5,530 nt of DNA, taken from NCBI GenBank assembly GCA_031257135.1, contig JAIRPH010000236.1, positions 1 to 5,530 on the forward strand, read 5' to 3'. Origin of the DNA: Spirochaetaceae bacterium. GTDB lineage: Bacteria; Spirochaetota; Spirochaetia; Treponematales; Breznakiellaceae. The translations under genes and the position numbers were made by a program. The notes below the pieces were generated by a model. It searched no databases. It saw nothing but the letters and a program-made list of their open reading frames with translations, and was not told where the DNA came from. The first letter of the stretch is position 1; each line of letters begins with the position of its first letter. Below, in pieces: positions 1-4,817 of the stretch.

Positions 1-1547
1 GTTACGCTCGTCAGTACAGAGCCGCAAAAGGCGTAATTCCCGATAGAGGTAACGCTCGACGGTATCGTTACGCTCGTCAGCCCAGAGTAACCAAATGCGC
101 TATTCCCAATGTAGCTAACGCCTTGAGGGATTGTTACGCCTGTCAGTTCGCGGCAATTCAAAAATGCGTCATTCCCAATGGAAACAACCCCGGCGGGGAT
201 AGCGTATGCGCCGCCGATTTTATCAGGAGGATACCGAATAAGCGTTTTCCCGGCTTTGTCAAACAACACGCCGTCGATACTGCTGTAGTTTTGATTTCTA
301 GGGTCTACGGTAATTACAGTCAGTTTGTCGCAACCGGAAAATGCGTGATCCTCGATGTAAGTAACGCTTGTCGGGATAGTTATGCTCGTCATGTTACAAT
401 TCGAAAATGCGTAATCCCTGATGGCGGTAACGCTTGATGGGATAGTTACGCTCATCAGTCCAGAACAGCCGGAAAATGCGTGATCCTCGATGTAAGTAAC
501 GCTTGTCGGGATAGTTACACTCTTCAGTTCCCAACACTCGCGAAATGCGCTATTTCCGATGATGGCAATGCCCGGAAGAATCGTTGCGCTCGTCAATCCA
601 CAGCGTCCAAATGCGCCCTTTCCGATGACGGCAACGCTTGATGGGATAGTTACGCTCGTCAGTTTGCAAGAGTAAAAGGCGTAATTCCCGATGGAGGTAA
701 CGCTCGACGGAATAGTTACGCTCGTCAGCCTAGAGCCGTAAAAGGCATAATTCCCGATGGAGGTAACGCTCGACGGAATAGTATAACTGCCGATTTTACC
801 GATAGGATACTGGATAAGCGTTTTACCAGCTTTATCAAATAGTACGCCGTCGATACTGCGGTACGCCGTATTGCTAGGGTCTACCGTGATTGCAGTCAAA
901 TTCCAACCTCCTTCGACAAATGCGCCCTCATCAATGGACATAACACTCGAAGAGATAGTTATGTTCGTTAAACTGCAACCGTGAAATGCATCCTTTTTGA
1001 TGGAGTAAACGCCTGTAGGAATAGTGTATGCGCCGCCGGTTTTAGCTGGAGGATACCGAATAAGCGTTTTATCGTCTTTATCAAACAGTACGCCGTCGAT
1101 ACTGCGGTAACGCGGATTTCTAGGGTCTACCGTAATTGCGGTCAGTACACTGTCGAGGTAGTCGCCTCCCATGTCGCGGAACTCATGCCCCGTTGCGCTG
1201 ATACCGCCAATGACAAATGCCCTATCACTGATATAGTCAACGCTCGCCGGGATAGTTACGCTCGTCATCCCAATGCAACCAGCAAATGCTTCCTCACCGA
1301 TGTAAGTAACGCCTTGCGGGATTATAACCGAGGTTATCCTGTCGTTTCCGCTGAAGGCTTTTTCGCCGATGTCGGTGATGCCGAGGTTCGCGGGAATGTT
1401 GACCGCCGTATCGTTGCCCTGATACGCAACCAAGACGCTTCCCCGCAGGACGTAATCGCCTTTAATAGCCCACTGCGCGAAAGCGGTTCCGCACACTCCG
1501 AACATCGCCGCTACCGCGGCGATATTTTTTAACCATAGCTTTCTCAT
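1..1547 (-). CDS. Secreted BspA-like leucine-rich repeat protein (C-terminal end outside window)
   Basis: The minus frame from the ATG at 1547 is open to the left edge (515 complete codons, no stop), so the C terminus is missing. A perfect AAGGAG site lies 6 bases before the ATG. Residues 1-24 form a signal peptide (MRKLWLK, a hydrophobic run, then GTAFA|QW), so the product is exported. From about residue 50 it is built of 22-23-residue units of the type L-T-S-V-T-I-P-S-S-V-T-S-I-G-x-x-A-F-x-G-C, the LRR_5/BspA pattern. Three units carry a longer insert, VDPxNxxYxSIDGVLFDK followed by KTLIxYP, at about 1021-1134, 779-895 and 198-315. BspA-type repeats are known in surface or secreted proteins that bind host or partner-cell proteins; the target here is unknown. 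An 87-base spacer with a hairpin separates it from the Sel1/SH3 gene upstream, so it may be partly independent in expression. Family assignment is firm; the adhesin role is inference. Confidence 0.93.
   Translation of the reverse strand, partial: MRKLWLKNIAAVAAMFGVCGTAFAQWAIKGDYVLRGSVLVAYQGNDTAVNIPANLGITDIGEKAFSGNDRITSVIIPQGVTYIGEEAFAGCIGMTSVTIPASVDYISDRAFVIGGISATGHEFRDMGGDYLDSVLTAITVDPRNPRYRSIDGVLFDKDDKTLIRYPPAKTGGAYTIPTGVYSIKKDAFHGCSLTNITISSSVMSIDEGAFVEGGWNLTAITVDPSNTAYRSIDGVLFDKAGKTLIQYPIGKIGSYTIPSSVTSIGNYAFYGSRLTSVTIPSSVTSIGNYAFYSCKLTSVTIPSSVAVIGKGAFGRCGLTSATILPGIAIIGNSAFRECWELKSVTIPTSVTYIEDHAFSGCSGLMSVTIPSSVTAIRDYAFSNCNMTSITIPTSVTYIEDHAFSGCDKLTVITVDPRNQNYSSIDGVLFDKAGKTLIRYPPDKIGGAYAIPAGVVSIGNDAFLNCRELTGVTIPQGVSYIGNSAFGYSGLTSVTIPSSVTSIGNYAFCGSVLTSV
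334..517 (-). repeat. Pair of identical 49-base direct repeats within the LRR gene
   Basis: Bases 334-382 and 469-517 are identical over 49 bases. The offset is 135 bases, which is 45 codons or two LRR units. Both copies encode the same peptide stretch (VTIPTSVTYIEDHAFSG). Neighbouring units are similar but diverged, so this looks like a recent duplication or gene-conversion tract. Another close pair sits at 682-716 and 748-782, offset by 66 bases (one 22-residue unit). Confidence 0.85.
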
Positions 1548-1553
1548 ACAAAA

Positions 1554-1559
1554 CTCCTT
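1554..1559 (-). promoter_or_regulatory. Ribosome-binding site of the LRR gene
   Basis: AAGGAG on the minus strand, 6 bases before the ATG at 1547. It fixes this start, which also gives a complete signal peptide. The site abuts the right arm of the 1560-1578 palindrome, so a folded leader could affect access to it. Confidence 0.8.
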
Positions 1560-1578
1560 TTAAACCTGCCGGGCTTAA
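1560..1578 (-). repeat. Single copy of the TTAAACC-N5-GGTTTAA palindromic element
   Basis: On the minus strand this reads TTAAGCC-CGGCA-GGTTTAA: two 7-base arms around a 5-base loop. The arms pair fully in RNA if one G-U pair is allowed. Arm length, loop length and arm sequence match the two perfect copies at 4745-4763 and 4768-4786. The right arm runs straight into the ribosome site of the LRR gene. A further GGTTTAA-like arm follows at 1575-1581, giving two GCAGGTTTAA words 15 bases apart. Function is unknown. Confidence 0.65.
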
Positions 1579-1591
1579 ACCTGCTGGAGGG

Positions 1592-1626
1592 AGCGTCAGC
1601 CGAGACCTCAGCCGAGGGCTGACGCT
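1592..1626 (-). terminator. Intergenic hairpin with two competing stems, possible weak terminator
   Basis: AGCGTCAGCC (1592-1601) and GGCTGACGCT (1617-1626) are perfect 10-base inverted arms around a 15-base loop, starting about 8 bases after the stop codon of the Sel1/SH3 gene. The loop repeats TCAGCCGAG (1597-1605 and 1608-1616), so a tight alternative stem, TCAGCC-3-GGCTGA at 1608-1622, competes with the long one. Neither strand has a T-run after the stem, so it is not a standard Rho-independent terminator. It may instead protect the 3' end, partly end transcription, or attenuate read-through into the LRR gene. Confidence 0.5.
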
Positions 1627-1634
1627 TCCGCGCC

Positions 1635-3704
1635 TTAGTTGCCCAAGTACTTGAGATACGCGCCGAAACACCAGCCTTGTCCGCCTTCCGGGGTGGCGAC
1701 GTACATCCAGTTTCCTGAGTTGCCGTCGGCGTCTACAAAGAAATCGCCTACGCGCAGAACCTGCACAGACGAGCCGTAAGGCAAGGACATAATCGCCTCG
1801 CCCTTAGTTGAGGGACTTGATCGCAGACGCAGATTGGTGCGGTCATTAGTCGCTACCGTATGAGTCGGCGAAAACGCCGCAGGCTTGGGATGCTCTGGCG
1901 CAGTAAAACTATTTGTATCCGCTTGCTGTAAGGTCTGATCCGTATACTCAGCCTGCGTAGATATTGGCGTACCGGCATTGCCCCCGCCGCCGGATATGAC
2001 ATCCGCGGTTTTGTCAACCACGGCGTCGATTGCATGATTTACAACATCTTTTCCGGCGTTGAGGGTTTTGGTAATAACGCTGTCTACCGCATGATTAATG
2101 ACGCTTCTGGCAATGCTTACAACAGCTACCGCGAGAATAAGGCAGAGGGTACAAATGACCGCTATTTTCAACGCTTTCAAGATAGTTTCACTGTTGAAGG
2201 TTTTGACGATAGAATCTTTTCCCGAAACCGTCTCGACGGATTCCGCGGCTTTCGCCTGCCAGTACGCCGCTTGCTCATTATCTTTGCCGACGCCCCATCC
2301 ATTGAAATAGCACACGCCTAAGTTATACTGGGCAGAGGCGTTGCCTTGTTTTGCGGCTTTCGTCCACCAATACGCCGCTTTGACTTCGTCCTTATTGACG
2401 CCATATCCATTGAAATAGCACGTCCCTAGATTATACTGAGCAGAGGCGAAACCTTGTTCCGCGGCTTTGCTATACCAATATATTTTTTTCGCGGAGTCCT
2501 TATTAACGCCGAATCCCCTGAGATAACATAACCCTAACGTATTCTGAGCAGAGGCGAGACCTTGTTCCGCGGCTTTGGCATACCAATACGCCGCTTGTTT
2601 GGCGTTCTTGGGGACGCCCTCTCCATGGGCATATCTACGCGCTAGATTATACTGGGCGGAGGCGTCCTGCGGTTCCGCGCTGTGTGCTGATGCAGTCTTA
2701 GGCGAACCTTCCCGCAAAGACGAAGCGTTGCCGGAGTCAACAGAAACACTACTGCTCTGCGGACTGGGGCTGGACGGCTGAAAGGATTTTTGCAAGGGCG
2801 GGAGATTGTCGATGTCTGACGGCGGACGCCACTGCGGGAGATTGACGGCTTTCGCAGGTTCAATTTTAGGCGGAACCGGCGGATTGCCGATGTCATTTCT
2901 TGTCTTTTCGAGGTCTTTCAGGGCTTGTTGGGCGTTGGGGTCGCCTTGTTTTGCGGCTTTGGCGTACCAGTACGCGGCTTTTTCGGTATCTTGAGCGACG
3001 CCGTTTCCTTTGTGATAACACTGCCCTAGAATACCCTGAGCTTGGGCGAGACCTTGTTCCGCGGCTTTGGCGTACCATTTCACCGCTTCTACGATGTTTT
3101 TACCGACGCCCTCTCCGTTGGCGTAACAAAACCCTAGATTATACTGAGCTTCGGCGAGACCTTGTTTCGCGGCTTGAGCATACCAATACGCGGCTTCTTC
3201 GGCGTTTTTATCAACGCCCCATCCGTTTTCATAACGCAAGCCGAGCTGAAACTGAGCTTGAGCGTCCTGCGGTTCCGAGGAGTTCGCTGATTCAGGCTTA
3301 GGCGAGACCTTAGGCGGAGCCGAAACAGTCTGACGCCTAACCGTCTTTGCCTGTATCTTCTCAAGGTTTTCCCGCAGAATCGGGTTATCCGGCGCAAGGT
3401 CTAAGGACTTCTCAAAATCCGCGATAGTCCGAGGGTAGTCCTTTTTGTAGTAATACATCTTGCCTCGGTTTTCGTAGGCTTTAGCGTTACTCGGGGCAAG
3501 CCGGATAATCTCGCCGAAGTCCCCGATAGCCCGGTCATACTCGCCTTTGCGGTAATACGCCATGCCTCGGGCGTTATACACGACGGTAATTCGCGGGTCA
3601 TTCGGAGCAAGGCGGATCGCCTCGCTGAAGTCCGAAATAGCCCGCGCCCAATCATTCGCGGAAGCCGCGGCGTTGCCGCTCTTAAAATAGTCATTCGCAT
3701 CCAT
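1635..3704 (-). CDS. Membrane-anchored TPR / Sel1-like repeat protein with C-terminal SH3 domain
   Basis: This 689-residue protein starts at the ATG at 3704, 5 bases after AAGGAGG. Residues 3-108 are three TPRs (e.g. A-I-x-D-F-x-E-x-I-R-L-A-P). Two blocks of 36-residue Sel1-like repeats follow: about 147-254 (3 units) and 347-488 (4 units), with YNLG..Y..G.GV.K and A.YWY.KAA.QG signatures. A Pro/Ser-rich linker of about 90 residues separates the blocks. Residues 510-532 form one membrane span; there is no N-terminal signal peptide. Next comes a duplicated amphipathic segment (535-566), a flexible stretch, and a bacterial SH3 domain (about 617-686: NLRLRSSPS, LPYGSSVQVL, GWCFGAYL). TPR and Sel1 repeats bind proteins, and bacterial SH3 domains often bind cell-wall material. 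The inferred layout is repeats inside, SH3 in the periplasm, linking the cytoplasm to the envelope. A TATATT at 3731-3736 is a weak possible -10 box. Partners are unknown. Confidence 0.93.
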   Translation of the reverse strand: MDANDYFKSGNAAASANDWARAISDFSEAIRLAPNDPRITVVYNARGMAYYRKGEYDRAIGDFGEIIRLAPSNAKAYENRGKMYYYKKDYPRTIADFEKSLDLAPDNPILRENLEKIQAKTVRRQTVSAPPKVSPKPESANSSEPQDAQAQFQLGLRYENGWGVDKNAEEAAYWYAQAAKQGLAEAQYNLGFCYANGEGVGKNIVEAVKWYAKAAEQGLAQAQGILGQCYHKGNGVAQDTEKAAYWYAKAAKQGDPNAQQALKDLEKTRNDIGNPPVPPKIEPAKAVNLPQWRPPSDIDNLPPLQKSFQPSSPSPQSSSVSVDSGNASSLREGSPKTASAHSAEPQDASAQYNLARRYAHGEGVPKNAKQAAYWYAKAAEQGLASAQNTLGLCYLRGFGVNKDSAKKIYWYSKAAEQGFASAQYNLGTCYFNGYGVNKDEVKAAYWWTKAAKQGNASAQYNLGVCYFNGWGVGKDNEQAAYWQAKAAESVETVSGKDSIVKTFNSETILKALKIAVICTLCLILAVAVVSIARSVINHAVDSVITKTLNAGKDVVNHAIDAVVDKTADVISGGGGNAGTPISTQAEYTDQTLQQADTNSFTAPEHPKPAAFSPTHTVATNDRTNLRLRSSPSTKGEAIMSLPYGSSVQVLRVGDFFVDADGNSGNWMYVATPEGGQGWCFGAYLKYLGN
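2241..2666 (-). repeat. Second Sel1-like repeat block (4 units, last one diverged)
   Basis: Codes for residues about 347-488: four tandem 36-residue units with the same signatures as the first block. The last unit ends in AKAAESVE instead of KAA.QG and leads into the segment before the membrane span. The block and the linker before it look like a copy of the first block (see the 600-base offset reported in the findings). Confidence 0.85.
2943..3266 (-). repeat. First Sel1-like repeat block (3 units of 108 bases)
   Basis: Codes for residues about 147-254: three tandem 36-residue units, each with a Leu-Gly pair, Gly-x-Gly-Val turn and a Tyr-Trp-Tyr-x-x-Ala-Ala helix end. The units are visible in DNA as recurring words such as gcgagaccttgtt and gcggctttggc every 108 bases. 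Confidence 0.85.
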
Positions 3705-3746
3705 AAAAGCCTCCTTCGATGCGGCTCGAAAATATAAAGAATATCT

Positions 3747-4166
3747 TCATTTAAAATCCTCGTTTATGTAGATAACGGTTTTAGCCGGCGTACAATTATT
3801 CCGCAGTCTTTCCAGTAAAGGCTTTTGCAGGTTCAATAAAGATTTATATTCATCCGGCTTATGCAAGTCCCGTAAAACTTGCCGTACCATAAGCCTGCCG
3901 CAGGGAGACTGCATAAAAACAGTAAAGGTATCTGGACGGAATTCATCCTGATTTCTTTTTATGAGTATATCCATCTTCAATTTCTTGTATTTCCATGCGG
4001 AAAATAGTTTTCCTGCAACGGTAAACAGTTTAAGAGCGGCTACCCCTTGTATGACCAGCGTCCACCGGCTAATCCGGTAAAAAGGCGCGATAAGCGTCAA
4101 GATTCCCGCGCAGGCAATCAAAAAAGAGTAGAGATTCAAATACAGGAATCTTAACGCGTTACCCAT
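3747..4166 (-). CDS. Small two-pass inner-membrane protein, unknown function
   Basis: I do not recognise a named family for this 139-residue protein. Two hydrophobic segments are visible, at about residues 8-28 and 35-57, joined by a very short turn (YRISRW), so both ends probably face the cytoplasm. The following tail of about 80 residues is rich in Lys/Arg (KYKKLK, KRNQDEF) and contains FRPDTFTVFMQSPCGRLMVR, a compact stretch that looks conserved, with Pro-Cys-Gly at 88-90. It ends INEDFK. The ATG at 4166 is only 8 bases past the stop codon of the PH-like gene. Its ribosome site is weak (AGAGAAAG), which suggests translation coupled to the gene upstream. The Sel1/SH3 gene follows after 42 bases. 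Close packing suggests it works with those two neighbours, perhaps as a membrane adaptor; that is inference. Confidence 0.85.
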   Translation of the reverse strand: MGNALRFLYLNLYSFLIACAGILTLIAPFYRISRWTLVIQGVAALKLFTVAGKLFSAWKYKKLKMDILIKRNQDEFRPDTFTVFMQSPCGRLMVRQVLRDLHKPDEYKSLLNLQKPLLERLRNNCTPAKTVIYINEDFK

Positions 4167-4174
4167 CGCTTTCT

Positions 4175-4621
4175 CTAGGTCATCGCATTGGCTATGGCGG
4201 TGTAAAACGCATTTGCCGCTTTCAACGCTTCCGGCTCATCCGCGCCTTTCAGCAGAATATCGTTGTGCTGACCAAACAACGAGGTAGTCCGGTAATAGAG
4301 ATGATACGCCGGACAAAAACAGCCGCAGGCTGGGAGTCTGAGATAACCGATTTCATTGACCGCGTTTGGCGGAACATATTTTACCTGTCTGATTGTGGTA
4401 ATGCACCAAAAACTTATCAGAGTCGATACCTCAATTACCCGCTTATCGGTTATGATCAGAAAGCCTTTCCTCCGAAAGCCTAATATCATAGCGATAACTT
4501 TTCTAATCTCTCCCAAAATGCGAGCGATAGGATTTGAGCTGGTAGCCCACAATTCCGCTTCAATCTCCATGACCAGTTTCTCATCTTCTGCAAGTATGAA
4601 ACCTGACGCCAATTCCGCCAT
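4175..4621 (-). CDS. Probable bacterial PH-like domain protein
   Basis: This 148-residue protein starts at the ATG at 4621, 5 bases after a perfect AGGAGG (4627-4632). Residues 53-65, GFLIITDKRVIEV, match the beta-strand plus 'T..RVI' pattern of bacterial PH-like domains. The end, about 121-147 (DILLKGADEPEALKAANAF), fits the last strand and closing helix of that fold. These domains usually lie at the membrane or bind proteins. There is no signal peptide or clear membrane span; residues 33-50 (ARILGEIRKVIAMILGFR) could be a basic amphipathic helix on the inner membrane. A Cys cluster, C99-G-C101-F-C103 with C73 nearby, is unusual for this fold and could bind metal or form disulphides. It leads a tight group with the two-pass membrane gene. 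PH-like identity comes from pattern only; the function is unknown. Confidence 0.8.
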   Translation of the reverse strand: MAELASGFILAEDEKLVMEIEAELWATSSNPIARILGEIRKVIAMILGFRRKGFLIITDKRVIEVSTLISFWCITTIRQVKYVPPNAVNEIGYLRLPACGCFCPAYHLYYRTTSLFGQHNDILLKGADEPEALKAANAFYTAIANAMT

Positions 4622-4626
4622 CTGTT

Positions 4627-4632
4627 CCTCCT
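4627..4632 (-). promoter_or_regulatory. Ribosome-binding site of the PH-like gene
   Basis: AGGAGG on the minus strand, 5 bases before the ATG at 4621. It is the strongest site in the downstream cluster and shows that translation of this cluster starts afresh here. Confidence 0.8.
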
Positions 4633-4639
4633 AAAAAAT

Positions 4640-4731
4640 CTATTTCGGCGTTACTACAGGAACGCCTCCTGCCGCGGACCGTAACCGGCTTGCATCCCCC
4701 CAAATGCCTGACGCTATGTTTTCTAAACCAT
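4640..4731 (-). pseudogene. Possible small gene (about 30 codons) with a frame break just after its start
   Basis: AAGGAGG (4740-4746) stands 8 bases before an ATG at 4729-4731, but that frame reads Met-Val-stop. The frame one base over is open from after the TAA at 4745-4747 to a TAG at 4640-4642. It reads ...LENIASGIWGDASRLRSAAG, then GVPVVTPK, and has no usual start codon. One extra T in the GGTTTAG just after the ATG would join the two into a peptide of about 30 residues ending 18 bases before the PH-like gene. It could be a decayed small gene, a sequencing error, or chance. The peptide is soluble-looking and matches no family I can name. Low confidence. Confidence 0.3.
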
Positions 4732-4813
4732 CTCGTTTGCCTCCTTAAACCAGTCCGGTTTAACTTCTTAAACCAGTCCGGTTTAACTTCCTAAAGCCGC
4801 CCGGTTTGAAAAA
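4723..4813 (-). repeat. Tandem array of palindromic units, period 22-23 bases
   Basis: Two identical 23-base units (4745-4767 and 4768-4790) each contain the perfect palindrome TTAAACCAGTCCGGTTTAA with 7-base arms and a 5-base centre. Degenerate units flank them at 4723-4744 and 4791-4813, in phase (steps of 22, 23 and 23). On the minus strand the arms alternate as TTAAACC-GGACT-GGTTTAA-GAAG-TTAAACC-GGACT-GGTTTAA, so each arm can pair with the neighbour on either side. The array sits between the DUF4469 gene and the PH-like gene, and its last perfect copy runs into AAGGAGG at 4740-4746. It could be an operator array, an RNA switch or a dispersed palindromic repeat. There is no spacer diversity, so it is not CRISPR. 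Confidence 0.8.
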
Positions 4814-4816
4814 CCG
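4802..4816 (-). terminator. Short hairpin right after the DUF4469 gene
   Basis: CGGTTT-TTC-AAACCG begins two bases after the TAA at 4818-4820: a 6-base stem with a 3-base loop. It has no following T-run, so it is at best a weak terminator. It overlaps the degenerate right-hand unit of the palindromic array and may simply be part of that array. Confidence 0.35.
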
Positions 4817-4817
4817 C

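Noticed and set aside
981..1532. Long plus-strand open frames at 123-437 and 981-1532
   Set aside because: They are exact codon-register antisense shadows of the LRR gene. The minus frame gives a signal peptide, a ribosome site and clean LRR units, while the plus frames give low-complexity repeats with no start signal.
1462..1671. Minus-strand 69-codon open frame spanning the LRR start and the hairpin
   Set aside because: It overlaps the end of the Sel1/SH3 gene and the LRR signal peptide in another frame, translates the hairpin as Arg-rich sequence, and has no ribosome site.
2900..3301. Plus-strand 133-codon open frame opposite the Sel1 repeats
   Set aside because: Its repetitiveness (LVPRLWRT-like words) mirrors the 108-base Sel1 units on the other strand. 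It has no ribosome site and no recognisable domain.
3705..3746. Promoter for the Sel1/SH3 gene (TATATT at 3731-3736)
   Set aside because: There is no convincing -35 partner (GGATTT at the expected place) and the gap to the upstream gene is only 42 bases. Read-through from the gene upstream is simpler, so it is not listed as a feature.
4705..4716. TGACGCT shared with the 1592-1626 hairpin arm
   Set aside because: Only about 7 bases match and no inverted partner lies nearby, so chance is enough.
4723..4813. CRISPR array
   Set aside because: The units are contiguous with only a 4-base link between palindromes. There are no unique spacers of 25-40 bases and no cas genes.
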